A stretch of 64,000 bases of DNA from an uncultured Verrucomicrobia subdivision 3 bacterium (GCA_903884535.1 CAISEZ010000164.1:1-64000), one strand, 5' to 3'. Numbered from the stretch's first letter, positions 45,050 through 55,522 are shown. The notes: generated by a model from the sequence alone, not told the origin. Numbers and translations are program-made.

Positions 45050-46387
45050 ATGAGCAAAATTACATTCAAAGAAATTCCCGGCTCCATCGTCGCGCCCAAA
45101 GGCTTTCTCGCCAGCGGCGTCTTTTGCGACATTAAACGCCTCGGCACGGGCAAAGGCTCCAACAAAGGCCCGAAGCGTGACCTCGCGCTCATCGTTTCGG
45201 AAACGCCCGCGACCATCGCCGGCCTGTTCACTACGAACCAAGTCTGCGCTGCGCCGGTGAAAGTCTGCGTGGAGCGCATGAAAAATGGCGTTGCGCAAGT
45301 CGTGGTGGTGAATTCCGGCAATGCCAATGCCTGCACCGGCAAACAGGGCATGGCCGATGCACGTGAAATGGTCTCGTTCACCGAACGCACCTTGGCGCTG
45401 TCGGCGGGCCGCGGTCTGGTTGGCTCAACCGGCCGCATTGGTGTGACCATGCCGATGGACAATATTCGCGCTGGCATTCTCGAAGCGGCGATGGAACTGG
45501 GCGGCACGCCGGCGCACGCCGACCAGGCAGCCGAGGCGATCATGACCAGCGATTCGCGCTCGAAACAAATCGCGATTGAATTTTTGCTCGGCGGGAAAAA
45601 AGTGCGCATCGGCGGCATTTGCAAAGGCGCAGGCATGATTCAGCCCGGCATGTCCGCGACCGGTGCGCGTCCAGCCGCGCTGCCGCACGGTGGCTTGCAC
45701 GCGACGATGCTCGGCTATATCACCACCGACGCGGCGGTTGACGCCAAGATTCTGCAGGCGGCGCTGAACGAAGCCGTCGCCAATAGTTTCAATCGCATCA
45801 CCGTGGACGGCGACATGAGCACGAACGACACGGTGCTCGTGCTCGCGAATGGTTTGGCGGAGAACAAAAAATTTGGTGCGAAGAGTCCTGAGTTCAAAAC
45901 CTTCCAGGGCGCTTTGAATCACGTCTCTCTCGAACTCGCCAAGAAAATTGTGCGTGACGGCGAAGGGGTGCATCGCGTGGTGACCGTGCGCGTCAATGAC
46001 GCAAAGACGATTCAAGACGCCGATGCTGCCGCCCGCGCGGTGGCAAATAGTGCGCTCGTGAAGACCAGTTGGCACGGCGGCGACCCGAATTGGGGGCGCA
46101 TCATTGACGCGATTGGTTATTCCGCCGCGAAAGTGGTCGAGGAGAAAATTGACATCGGCTACAGCGCGGTTGGCGGGAAGAAAATTTTCTGGAGCCTCAA
46201 GCACGGGCAGCCGACGAAGGCGACGTTCAAGCAATTGTGCGCCGCCGTCGCGCCGAAGGAATTTGAACTTCACATCAACCTGAATCTCGGCAAGGCCAAC
46301 GCCGTGATGTATGCCGCCGATTTGACCGAAGCCTACGTTGACTACAATAAGGGCGATGTGACTGATCCGACAACTCTCGGGGGTTAA
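45050..46387 (+). CDS. argJ: Bifunctional glutamate N-acetyltransferase/ornithine acetyltransferase ArgJ
   Basis: Arginine biosynthesis enzyme of 445 residues that transfers acetyl from N-acetylornithine to glutamate. It is made as a precursor that self-cleaves before a conserved Thr; here LHATMLGYITTDA places cleavage between Ala218 and Thr219. Other hallmarks are ETPATIAGLFTTNQVCAAPV, VVVNSGNANACTGKQG, GRIGVTMPMDNI, KGAGMIQPGMSATG and TVDGDMSTNDTVLVLANG. The common ATMLAFI reads ATMLGYI. Whether it has both activities cannot be read from sequence. It is the last gene before a bidirectional terminator shared with ilvC. Confidence 0.93.
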   Translation: MSKITFKEIPGSIVAPKGFLASGVFCDIKRLGTGKGSNKGPKRDLALIVSETPATIAGLFTTNQVCAAPVKVCVERMKNGVAQVVVVNSGNANACTGKQGMADAREMVSFTERTLALSAGRGLVGSTGRIGVTMPMDNIRAGILEAAMELGGTPAHADQAAEAIMTSDSRSKQIAIEFLLGGKKVRIGGICKGAGMIQPGMSATGARPAALPHGGLHATMLGYITTDAAVDAKILQAALNEAVANSFNRITVDGDMSTNDTVLVLANGLAENKKFGAKSPEFKTFQGALNHVSLELAKKIVRDGEGVHRVVTVRVNDAKTIQDADAAARAVANSALVKTSWHGGDPNWGRIIDAIGYSAAKVVEEKIDIGYSAVGGKKIFWSLKHGQPTKATFKQLCAAVAPKEFELHINLNLGKANAVMYAADLTEAYVDYNKGDVTDPTTLGG

Positions 46388-46412
46388 TTCGTCGCCGAGA
46401 TTATCTGAAAAT

Positions 46413-46445
46413 AAAAAAGCCGCTGGATTGCTCCAGCGGCTTTTG
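46413..46445. terminator. Bidirectional terminator between argJ and ilvC
   Basis: GCCGCTGGA (46419-46427) and TCCAGCGGC (46432-46440) form a perfect 9-bp stem with a 4-nt loop. It is flanked by AAAAAA on the left and TTTT on the right, so it can stop transcription from both convergent units. Confidence 0.88.
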
Positions 46446-46460
46446 TGTTGAGAGTGTTAA

Positions 46461-47483
46461 TTAGTAAGCGGCCTGCGCGCCTTTGATGGAACGCTTTTTC
46501 ATCCACGGCATCATCGCGCGGAGCTTGGCACCGGTCTTTTCGATCGGATGCGATTCGCCCTTCTTGAGTAGCGCGTTGTAACGTTTGTAGCCGCCTTCGT
46601 ATTCTTTGACCCAATCCTTGGCGAACTTGCCGGACTGGATGTCTTTCAACGCCGCCGCCATGCGTTTCTTCACGCTGGCATCAATGATCTTCGGGCCGAC
46701 GCTGACGTCGCCCCACTTGGCGGTTTCAGAGATCGAGAAGCGCATGCCGCTGATGCCGGCTTCGTTCATCAGGTCGGCGATGAGTTTCAATTCATGCAAG
46801 CATTCGAAGTAGGCCATCTCGGGCGAGTAACCGGCTTCGACGAGCACTTCAAATCCGGCCTGCACAAGCGCGCTGGCGCCACCGCAGAGCACAGTCTGTT
46901 CACCGAACAAATCGGTTTCAGTCTCTTCCTTGAAATTGGTTTCGAGCACGCCGGCGCGGGTGCCGCCGATGCCTTTGGCCCAGGCGAGCGCGATCTTCTT
47001 CGCATCCTTGCCGGGGTTTTGGTAAACGGCGATGAGCGAGGGAACGCCCTTGCCTTCGGTGTATTGGCGGCGGACGGTGTGGCCGGGACCTTTCGGCGCG
47101 ACCATGATGATATTCACATTCTTCGGCGGAACGATGGTCTTGAAATGGATCGAGAAGCCGTGCGAGAACACGAGCGTTTTGCCCTTGGCCAGGTTCGGCT
47201 CGATGTCTTTCTTGTAGCACTTGGCCTGCTTGGTGTCGGGCAGCGCGACCATGATGACGTCGGCGCGCTTGACGGCTTCGGCGGTGGTGACGACTTCAAA
47301 GCCCTTTTCCTTCGCGACGGGAATGGATTTGCTGCCTGCGTAAAGGCCGATGATGACCTTGAGGCCGCTGTCTTTGAGGTTGAGCGCGTGGGCGTGGCCC
47401 TGCGAGCCGAAGCCGAGGATCGCCAGCGTTTTGTTTTTGAACACGCCGAGGTCGGCGTCCTTGTCGGTATAGACTTTTGCCAT
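46461..47483 (-). CDS. ilvC: Ketol-acid reductoisomerase
   Basis: Branched-chain amino acid biosynthesis enzyme of 340 residues (class I length). It isomerises and reduces acetolactate and acetohydroxybutyrate with NAD(P)H and Mg2+. The Rossmann motif is [16 protein letters not shown] (Gly24, Gly26, Gly29). [20 protein letters not shown] and the metal-binding [16 protein letters not shown] follow, then [19 protein letters not shown]. It lies 43 nt after ilvH on the same strand; the gap contains a heptamer-phased repeat. It terminates at the bidirectional hairpin. Confidence 0.96.
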   Translation of the reverse strand: MAKVYTDKDADLGVFKNKTLAILGFGSQGHAHALNLKDSGLKVIIGLYAGSKSIPVAKEKGFEVVTTAEAVKRADVIMVALPDTKQAKCYKKDIEPNLAKGKTLVFSHGFSIHFKTIVPPKNVNIIMVAPKGPGHTVRRQYTEGKGVPSLIAVYQNPGKDAKKIALAWAKGIGGTRAGVLETNFKEETETDLFGEQTVLCGGASALVQAGFEVLVEAGYSPEMAYFECLHELKLIADLMNEAGISGMRFSISETAKWGDVSVGPKIIDASVKKRMAAALKDIQSGKFAKDWVKEYEGGYKRYNALLKKGESHPIEKTGAKLRAMMPWMKKRSIKGAQAAY

Positions 47484-47488
47484 AAAAT

Positions 47489-47516
47489 TAGTTGAGGGTT
47501 TTTAGTTGAGAGTTGT
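47489..47516. repeat. Heptamer-phased repeat between ilvH and ilvC
   Basis: The units are TAGTTGA, GGGTTTT, TAGTTGA and GAGTTGT in 7-nt phase, occupying most of the ilvC leader. The array ends 6 nt upstream of the ilvC ATG on the minus strand. Confidence 0.55.
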
Positions 47517-47526
47517 GAGCCGAAAC

Positions 47527-48000
47527 TTATTTGCGCGGCAGAGCCACCTGTCCGGTGCGCGTCAATTCCTGCACGCCGAACGTCAGCATCAGGTGCAGAA
47601 ACTTTTCCACCTTGCTGCCGCTGCCGGTGATTTCGATGGTCAGCGTCTTCGGCTGCACGTCCACGATTTTAGCGCGGAAAATGTCGGTGATCTGCATCAC
47701 CTCGGCGCGCGACTTGGAATCCACGCCGACCTTCACGAGCACCAGTTCGCGGTCCACGTATTCGCCCTCGCTGAGATTCTGCACCTGGATGACGTTCGGC
47801 AGTTTGTTGAGCTGCTTGACGATTTGTTCCAGCGTCGCCTCGTCCCCGGTGGTGACGATGGTCATGCGCGAAAACGCCGCGTCCTGCGTCGGCGCTACGT
47901 TGAGCGTGTCAATGTTGTAGCCGCGGCCGCTGAACAAGCCGGTGACGCGCGTGAGCACGCCGAACTTGTTTTCCACGAGAACTGAAATGGTGTGTCGCAT
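47527..48000 (-). CDS. ilvH: Acetolactate synthase small (regulatory) subunit
   Basis: Regulatory subunit of 157 residues that binds branched-chain amino acids and controls the catalytic subunit. ATG 48000 gives MRHTISVLVENKFGVLTRVT, the family start and first ACT domain; an upstream in-frame ATG adds 14 unrelated residues. FSGRGYNIDTLNVAPTQD and LVKVGVDSKSRAEVMQITDI mark the two halves. Followed by ilvC. The large subunit (ilvB) is not in the window. A TTGACC-N17-TAGGCT promoter candidate lies just upstream. Confidence 0.94.
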   Translation of the reverse strand: MRHTISVLVENKFGVLTRVTGLFSGRGYNIDTLNVAPTQDAAFSRMTIVTTGDEATLEQIVKQLNKLPNVIQVQNLSEGEYVDRELVLVKVGVDSKSRAEVMQITDIFRAKIVDVQPKTLTIEITGSGSKVEKFLHLMLTFGVQELTRTGQVALPRK

Positions 48001-48023
48001 AAAACCGTTTGGAACGGACGGAA

Positions 48024-48052
48024 AGCCTAGCAACGCGGGCAAATGCGGTCAA
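48024..48052 (-). promoter_or_regulatory. Predicted ilvH-ilvC promoter
   Basis: On the minus strand TTGACC (48052-48047) and TAGGCT (48029-48024) are separated by 17 nt, leaving a leader of about 17 nt before the ilvH ATG. No attenuator-like leader peptide was seen. Confidence 0.42.
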
Positions 48053-48123
48053 TTTGCAAATTTCATTCAAAATGGCGCTTTGCCTAAAAACGGAGGCACT
48101 TCTGAAAAATTTAAACGGCGCGA

Positions 48124-49824
48124 TCAAAGCGGAAACTCGTTTTCTTCGGACGGACGAACCACTTCGCGGTGCGTGATTTTTTTCTCGGCGGAAATCTCTT
48201 CCGGCGGCGCGGCGGGAACCGCCACCGTTTCCGCCAAGGGCAGCGTCAGCGCCAATTTTTCCGATGCGGAAATAATTTCTTCAGCGGGCGCGGCGGCCAG
48301 TTGTTTTTCCGGAACCGCCGGCGCGGGCAAAATGTTTTGCATCGGCATGTGCTGCACCAGCGCGAGCAGGCTGATGGCGCTGGCGGCGCGGCGTTCGGCC
48401 TCCTCGATGCGCGCAAACTCGCCGTAGATTTCCGCGAGTGCCGGCGCGGTGTTCACCGGCAGTTCCTGGCCGTGGCCGGCGCGCAGCGCGAGCAGAATGT
48501 CATGTGCGTTGATCGTTTCGAGCGGCCGCGCCGGCAGGTAGCAATTTTCCGCGCCGGCCACTTCCGTGACCAGGCGGGCGGACGCCAGCGTCCGCAAAAC
48601 CTGCTGCGTGAGTCGGCTGGGCACGGCGAGTTCGGCGGACATTTCGCTGACCGTCGCGGGCGGCAGCGCATTTTGAAAACGCTGGCCAAGACAGGTCATC
48701 AGGCGCAGTGCGACGAATTCGCGGCCGCGCTGGTTCACGTTGTCCGCCAGTTTGTCCTGCAAATACGCCGCGCGGTTTTGAAACGCGTAGGCGATCTGCG
48801 CGCCAAATAGCAGAATCAGCCACGACATGTAAAGTCCCACCATGAACACCGGCAGGAGGCCAAGGCTGCCGTAAATATTGCTTTTGGTGACGGCCCCCGA
48901 AACGTAAAGGAAGCCAAACACGTTGTTCAAATGCCAGAGCGTGCCCGCCACGATGCCGCCGACGAGTGCGGCGGAAAACTTTACTTTCGTATTCGGCACC
49001 AGCAAATAAATCAGCGCAAACGTGAACCACAAAACCACCAGCGGGATGAATTCAAAAAATAAATTGCCGGCGACGGTCTGGCCGAGAATGTTTTTGGTCG
49101 CCTGCAAATGCGAACTGCCCGCCAGCCCGATGGCCGCGACGAGCAACAGCGGGCCGAGCGTGATGGTCGTCCAGTAAAGCACGATTCGCCACAGCCAGTT
49201 GCGGCCGCGCGTCACGCCCCAGATGTCGTTGAAGGTTTCCTCGACGCGGCTCAGCATCGAGATAGCAATGAAAACGAGCACCACCATGCCGGTGACGCCG
49301 AGCGTGCCGCTCTGCGTATTTTGCACAAAATCGCGGATCTGGTGCGCGATTTTCTTGCGCGAGCTGACTTCGGTTGGACCGGCAGGTGCCGGTTCGATTA
49401 TGGAACTTGCGGCCAGAGAATTGGTCGTGCCGGGAATCGGCGCGGCTATTTCACCGGCAACGGAATTCGTGACGGAACTGAAATTTACGCTGGCCGGTGC
49501 ATTGGTGCTGAGATAGTCCGGCGGCGTGAAGTTGGCGACAAATTTTTCGATGTAGGAATAATATTGATCCTCGTTCTGCTCCTTGAGCAGGCTGCTGGTG
49601 ACGCCGATGGCCACGGCCAGCATGGGAATGAGCGCGAGCAGCGTGGAATACGACAGCGCCGAGGCGCGGATGAGGCAGCGGTGCCGGACGAACTGCCGCG
49701 TGACCAGCACCCAGAAATGCGTGAAGCGTTCGAACCGGCCCTCCAGTTGGAAAAGTTCCTCTTCCGCGTCGGGGTTGGCTCCGATCAAAATTTTGCCGAG
49801 TCGTGAAAACCGTTTTATGGCCAT
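48124..49824 (-). CDS. YihY/BrkB-family membrane protein with long C-terminal extension
   Basis: Inner-membrane protein of 566 residues from ATG 49824; a TTG at 49857 would add 11 residues. The YihY core has about six helices: FVRHRCLIRASALSYSTLLALIPMLAVAIG opens it, with SRVEETFNDIWGVTRGRNW and YVSGAVTKSNIYGSLGLLPV further on. The first extracytoplasmic loop is enlarged by a Ser/Ala/Pro-rich stretch of roughly 70 residues. After the core comes a winged-helix-like region (VSEMSAELAVPSRLTQQVLR), then a low-complexity Ala/Pro/Glu-rich tail. The family was once called ribonuclease BN, wrongly; its function is unsettled. It is divergent from the vWA cluster and upstream of ilvH with a 123-nt gap. 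Confidence 0.85.
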   Translation of the reverse strand: MAIKRFSRLGKILIGANPDAEEELFQLEGRFERFTHFWVLVTRQFVRHRCLIRASALSYSTLLALIPMLAVAIGVTSSLLKEQNEDQYYSYIEKFVANFTPPDYLSTNAPASVNFSSVTNSVAGEIAAPIPGTTNSLAASSIIEPAPAGPTEVSSRKKIAHQIRDFVQNTQSGTLGVTGMVVLVFIAISMLSRVEETFNDIWGVTRGRNWLWRIVLYWTTITLGPLLLVAAIGLAGSSHLQATKNILGQTVAGNLFFEFIPLVVLWFTFALIYLLVPNTKVKFSAALVGGIVAGTLWHLNNVFGFLYVSGAVTKSNIYGSLGLLPVFMVGLYMSWLILLFGAQIAYAFQNRAAYLQDKLADNVNQRGREFVALRLMTCLGQRFQNALPPATVSEMSAELAVPSRLTQQVLRTLASARLVTEVAGAENCYLPARPLETINAHDILLALRAGHGQELPVNTAPALAEIYGEFARIEEAERRAASAISLLALVQHMPMQNILPAPAVPEKQLAAAPAEEIISASEKLALTLPLAETVAVPAAPPEEISAEKKITHREVVRPSEENEFPL

Positions 49825-49875
49825 GCGCGTCGTCACGCTAACAAAGCGCGCGGCCAAGTCAACGGCGCGGCGGCC

Positions 49876-49914
49876 CTGACAATTCTTTTACAAACCTTTG
49901 ACCCGGCCCTGACA
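49876..49914 (+). promoter_or_regulatory. Four TnACA-type repeats in 11-bp phase upstream of the vWA-kinase-regulator operon
   Basis: CTGACA (49876), TTTACA (49887), TTGACC (49898) and CTGACA (49909) are each followed by exactly 5 nt, giving four direct repeats with an 11-bp period. They end 31 nt before the vWA start. This is the architecture of binding sites for OmpR/PhoB/PhoP-type regulators, and the operon encodes one, so autoregulation is plausible. The outer repeats sit in a 12-nt perfect direct repeat (CGGCCCTGACAA) 33 bp apart. Confidence 0.5.
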
Positions 49915-49945
49915 ACTTTTTTCGGTCGGCAGCGCAGAGTGAGGC

Positions 49946-51274
49946 ATGAAAAAAATACTGCTCACCCTCGGTCTGGCAACCGCCTGCACGGCGAACTTGT
50001 TTGCCGGAGAAACCCTGAGTCTCAAACTGGTGCCCGATCGCGAGGTCGTGTGGAACGGCGCGCCGCAGGAGGTCGTCGTCAAGATCGACCTGTCGGCCAT
50101 CGCCAACAAACCGAAACTCAAACGCACGCCGCTGAATCTTGCCGTGGTGCTGGACAAGTCCGGTTCGATGACCGGCGCGAAATTGGACAAGGCCAAGCAG
50201 GCGGCGATGCTTTTGGTGAACCGGCTCGAGCCGAATGATTATTTCTCGATGGTCATTTTCAGCGACCGCGCCCAGGTGCTGGTGCCGGCGCAAAAAGTGG
50301 AGGACAAGGCCGCGCTGAAGGAAAAGATCGAGAGCATTGAGGCGGATGGCAGCACAGCGCTGTATGCCGGCGTGAAAATGGGTGCGGACCAGCTGCAGGA
50401 ATATTTTTCCAGCCGGCGCATCAACCGCGTTATTTTGCTTTCGGACGGCATGGCGAATGTCGGGCCGAGTTCGCCACGCCAGTTGCGGCGGCTGGGCAGC
50501 GATCTGGCTGAGCGCGGCATTTCGGTCACCACCATCGGCGTGGGCGACGATTACAACGAAGATTTGATGGCCGGTTTGGCTGAGGCGAGCGATGCGAATT
50601 ATTATTACGTCGCGGACACGGAAAAGCTGCCGGCGATTTTCGCGAAGGAACTCGGCGAACTGCTGACGGTGGCGGCGCGCGAAATCAAAATTGAGATCAC
50701 TTGTCCCGATGGCGTGACGCCGCTGGGTTTCATCGGCCGCGCGGAAAAGTTTGAAAACCAAAAAGCCTCGGTCAATTTGAGCCAGCTCACGCTCGGCCAG
50801 AACCGGTATTTGCTGCTGCGCTGCCGGGTGAACGGCGAGCAGCCGGAAATCGCGCGCGTCAAAGTCAATTACACGGACGAACTCAACGGCGGCACGGCGC
50901 AAGCGTGGGATGACACGGCCAAAATCCGGTTCACCGCCGACCGCTCGGATGCCGACAAGTCGGTGAACGGCGCGGTCGTCGCCGAAAAAGAAATCATGCT
51001 GACGGCCGTGGCCAAGGACGAGGCGATTGCCCAAGCGGACGTGGGAAATTACAAAGTCGCCGCCAAAATTCTGGCCGGGCAAGCCGCCGCGCTCAACGCA
51101 GCCTATGCCGCCGCGCCGGCTTCGGTTCAATACCAGATTCGCGCGGAGACAAATAATCTGGACGACTTCAGCGATCGCATTGGCGGGTTTGGCGGCGGCG
51201 GTGCCGGCGGGTTTGATTCCGCCACGCGGAAATCGCTGCAGGAGCAATCCTTCAACACGCGCAATTCAAAATGA
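49946..51274 (+). CDS. Secreted von Willebrand factor A domain protein
   Basis: Exported protein of 442 residues with signal peptide MKKILLTLGLATACTANLFA. After a short beta domain, the vWA domain (about 62-235) has a complete metal-dependent adhesion site: DKSGS (Asp70, Ser72, Ser74), the Thr in DGSTALYAG, and the Asp in ILLSDGMANVG. A beta-sandwich region follows (about 236-330), then an Ala-rich helical segment and a Gly-rich tail (RIGGFGGGGAGGFDSATRKS). It probably binds a protein or glycan in the periplasm. It is the first gene of a cluster with a histidine kinase (45 nt downstream) and a response regulator, so a sensory accessory role is suggested but unproven. Confidence 0.88.
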   Translation: MKKILLTLGLATACTANLFAGETLSLKLVPDREVVWNGAPQEVVVKIDLSAIANKPKLKRTPLNLAVVLDKSGSMTGAKLDKAKQAAMLLVNRLEPNDYFSMVIFSDRAQVLVPAQKVEDKAALKEKIESIEADGSTALYAGVKMGADQLQEYFSSRRINRVILLSDGMANVGPSSPRQLRRLGSDLAERGISVTTIGVGDDYNEDLMAGLAEASDANYYYVADTEKLPAIFAKELGELLTVAAREIKIEITCPDGVTPLGFIGRAEKFENQKASVNLSQLTLGQNRYLLLRCRVNGEQPEIARVKVNYTDELNGGTAQAWDDTAKIRFTADRSDADKSVNGAVVAEKEIMLTAVAKDEAIAQADVGNYKVAAKILAGQAAALNAAYAAAPASVQYQIRAETNNLDDFSDRIGGFGGGGAGGFDSATRKSLQEQSFNTRNSK

Positions 51275-51319
51275 GCTTGGTTATGAAGGCGAACTTGGGA
51301 TATTCGTCGAAGGAAGCCC

Positions 51320-53419
51320 ATGAAAAAAGTCGCGCTGGTTTTTGTCCTGGCCGTTTTGCTGCCGAGCCTCGTGCTCGCGTGGCTGGCGGTGCGCTCGCTG
51401 CACGACCAACAATTCCTGCTCGAGCGTCAGCAGTCGCTACTGGATCAGCGCGCGACCGATGCACTCGCACAAAATATTTCCGATTATCTCGCGCAGCAGC
51501 AGCAGGAGTTCGGCGCGCAGGTGGAAGCGCTGACGGCGGACAAGGACGCGCGGGAAGTGGCCAGTGATTTTGACGAGGAAATCCGTCAACGCTGGCCGTT
51601 GGCCGACGTGGGTTTTTGCGTGACGCTGGCGGGCAAAATTCTTTCGCCTTCACCCAACGCGCGGCCGGCGGCAAAAAAATTTCACTTGGACAACAGCGAT
51701 TTTCTCGGCAACCGCGAGGCGGTTGAAGTTTATTGGAACATCAATGCCGCCCGCAGTGGAACGCAGAATGCCACCCGCGCCGGTCAGACCCAGTCGCTCG
51801 CGCAAAATAATTTTTCCGGCGGCGGATTTGGCGGTGGTGGCGGTGGCGGTTTTAATGGGTCGGTGCGGAGTTCAACCGCGGATACGCTGGCCATGAATAA
51901 GCCGGCGGCAAAGACGTTTGCGCCGGCGGCTCTGCAAAAATTTGAGGACCGATCAGTCGCCGCTGCCAAGGCAATGCCTGCGCCAGCCGCTCCTGCCAGC
52001 GCGGCGCGACCGGAAAAATTCGCACTGGATGATTCGGGCGCGGTATTTTCGGAAGATAAAATTCGCGCGGACCAGGCGAATACGGTAATCGCCAGCGGTG
52101 CCATCGCCGAGGCCCCGGCGCAAAGCACTTTCAATTACAAGGCGGCGCAAGTTCGCAAGGTCAGTCCGCAAAGTGCCAGTTTTGACACGGCCAAAGACAC
52201 CGCCGATGAAACACAAAAAAATCTGTCACGCGTCGTGCCCGCCGAGGCGGAATTTGCCCAACTCGTCGGCAACGAATCCGACGGCGTGCTGGCGCGGTTT
52301 TTGCAAAACAAACTCAAGCTGATGTTCTGGCACCGGCTCAACCGCGAACCGGATTTGATTTTTGGCGCCCAGCTGAATTTGGACCGCATCGTGGCCGGCT
52401 TGCGCGGTTTGATTCAGCCGGAGCGCGGCCAGCAAAATGTAATCTGCCTGGCGCTGCTCGATGACAACGCCAAACCGGTCGTGATTTCGCGCGCGAATTT
52501 TCAGGCGACCTGGAAACGTCCGTTCGTCGCCACCGAAATCGGCGAGGCGCTGCCGCACTGGGAAATCGCCGCTTACCTCGTGAACCCGGCGCAGCTCACG
52601 CAGGCGGCGCACACGGCGCGGCTCACGCTCGGCTTGCTCATCGCGATGCTGGTGCTGGCCATCGGCACCGGCAGTTGGCTCATCGTGACGAGTTTGAATT
52701 CGGAATTGAAACTGGCGCGGCAGAAAACCGATTTTGTGAGCAATGTTTCGCACGAATTAAAAACGCCGCTTACTTCGATCCGCATGTTTTCCGAACTGCT
52801 CGCCGACGGCCGCGTGCCGGATGCCGCCAAGCAAAAAAACTATTTGGACATCATCACGGCGGAGGCGGCACGGCTGACGCGGCTGATCAACAACGTTCTG
52901 GATTTTGCGCGCATGGAAAGCGGTGAAAAGAAATACCAATTCCAGCCGTGTCATTTGGTTGAGGTGGTGCGCTCCACCGCCGAAACATTCCGGCCGCATC
53001 TGGAAGCGAACGGGTTCAAATTTGATTGCGAAATTCCCGCCACGGAGATTGCCGTGCGCGGTGACGCCGATGCGCTGGCGCAAGTCCTTGTTAACCTTTT
53101 GTCGAATGCGGAAAAATATTCCAATGGCCGGAAGGAAATCGGGTTGCAGCTGGCGCTAAAGCAGTCGCCGCTGCCTTACGCGGAAATCCGGGTGCTCGAT
53201 CGCGGGTCCGGCGTGCCGCGCGGCAGTGAGGAAAAAGTATTCGAGAAATTTTATCGCGCGCACGATTCGCTGAGCAGCGGCATTCAAGGCTCCGGTCTGG
53301 GGCTAACGATTGCGCGGCAGATTGCCCGTGCCCACGGCGGCGATGTGGTTTGTGAACCGCGCGAGGGCGGCGGCAGCTGTTTCAGTTTGCGGATTCCATT
53401 ATCAGGAGCGAAGTCATGA
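51320..53419 (+). CDS. Sensor histidine kinase with large low-complexity extracytoplasmic region
   Basis: Membrane kinase of 699 residues. Helix 1 is at residues 1-24 and helix 2 at about 435-457 (LTLGLLIAMLVLAIGTGSWLI); the intervening 410 residues are extracytoplasmic. That region starts with a glutamine-rich coiled coil and includes NNFSGGGFGGGGGGGFNGS and Ala/Pro-rich stretches, then a folded part near the membrane (FGAQLNLDRIVAGLRGLIQP). No HAMP domain is evident. HisKA contains FVSNVSHELKTPLTSIRMFS (phospho-acceptor His478), and HATPase_c has NLLSNAEKYS, DRGSGVP and GSGLGLTIARQIARAHGG. It overlaps the regulator gene by 4 nt. The stimulus is unknown. Confidence 0.92.
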   Translation: MKKVALVFVLAVLLPSLVLAWLAVRSLHDQQFLLERQQSLLDQRATDALAQNISDYLAQQQQEFGAQVEALTADKDAREVASDFDEEIRQRWPLADVGFCVTLAGKILSPSPNARPAAKKFHLDNSDFLGNREAVEVYWNINAARSGTQNATRAGQTQSLAQNNFSGGGFGGGGGGGFNGSVRSSTADTLAMNKPAAKTFAPAALQKFEDRSVAAAKAMPAPAAPASAARPEKFALDDSGAVFSEDKIRADQANTVIASGAIAEAPAQSTFNYKAAQVRKVSPQSASFDTAKDTADETQKNLSRVVPAEAEFAQLVGNESDGVLARFLQNKLKLMFWHRLNREPDLIFGAQLNLDRIVAGLRGLIQPERGQQNVICLALLDDNAKPVVISRANFQATWKRPFVATEIGEALPHWEIAAYLVNPAQLTQAAHTARLTLGLLIAMLVLAIGTGSWLIVTSLNSELKLARQKTDFVSNVSHELKTPLTSIRMFSELLADGRVPDAAKQKNYLDIITAEAARLTRLINNVLDFARMESGEKKYQFQPCHLVEVVRSTAETFRPHLEANGFKFDCEIPATEIAVRGDADALAQVLVNLLSNAEKYSNGRKEIGLQLALKQSPLPYAEIRVLDRGSGVPRGSEEKVFEKFYRAHDSLSSGIQGSGLGLTIARQIARAHGGDVVCEPREGGGSCFSLRIPLSGAKS

Positions 53420-54083
53420 AAATAAAAATTTTAATCGTCGAGGACGACCCGCACATCCTGCTGGGCCTGGAAGAGCTTTTGAAAAGCGAAGGCTACGAAA
53501 CCGCCGCGTGCAATCGTGGCGATGAAGCGGTGGCCGCCGTCGCCAGATTTCAGCCGACGCTCCTCGTGCTGGATGTGATGCTGCCGGGCGCGAGTGGTTA
53601 CGACATCTGCAAACAGCTTCGCGCGAAAAAAGTTTCCACGCCCATCCTCATGCTCACGGCCAAGGGCCAGGAGATCGACAAGGTCATCGGCCTGGATCTG
53701 GGCGCGGATGATTATGTGACGAAGCCGTTCGGCGTGCGCGAGCTACTGGCGCGGATTCAAGCCTTGTTGCGGCGAGCCGCGCCGGCCACCGACAAAACCG
53801 AATCTGAAGCGGCTTTCCAAATTGGCCCGGCGACGATTAATCCGAAAACCTTTCAGGTGAAACGCGGCAAGGTAACCGAAGAGCTCACCGCGAAAGAATT
53901 GAAGCTGCTGCAAGTTTTTCAGGCGCATGCCGGCGAGGTTTTGTCGCGCGACAAATTGCTGAATGAAGTCTGGGGCTACAATTATTACGGCACGACGCGC
54001 ACGCTCGACCAGGTGATCGTGCAGCTCCGCAAAAAACTCGGCGATCACGAGCCGAAGCACTTGCTGACCATCCATGGTGTCGG

Positions 54084-54102
<19 letters not shown>
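53416..54102 (+). CDS. OmpR/PhoB-family response regulator
   Basis: Transcription factor of 228 residues. The receiver domain (1-120) has acidic residues Glu9-Asp10-Asp11, phospho-acceptor Asp53 (LLVLDVMLPGASGYD), and the conserved Thr/Lys (LMLTAKG, DYVTKPFGVREL). The winged-helix domain (about 132-228) includes ELTAKELKLLQVFQAHAGEV and GTTRTLDQVIVQLRKKLG. It overlaps the kinase gene by 4 nt, so the pair is almost surely cognate. Its last 19 nt overlap the end of the convergent sulfatase-maturase gene. The 11-bp repeats upstream of the operon are a candidate target. Confidence 0.94.
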
Positions 54103-55409
<1,307 letters not shown>

Positions 55410-55522
55410 GCGGCGAAAGCATACGCGCTGCGCCGGCCCGGCGCAAACCGCGCGCCGCCGCCGAACGGGCGACGGTGATAGTCTTTCTTGCCGTCGTCGC
55501 CGCGGCTGCTAAGTTTTGAACC

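Noticed and set aside
49859-51247. 462-codon frame antisense to the vWA gene
   Set aside because: No recognisable motif; the plus strand has a signal peptide and an intact adhesion site.
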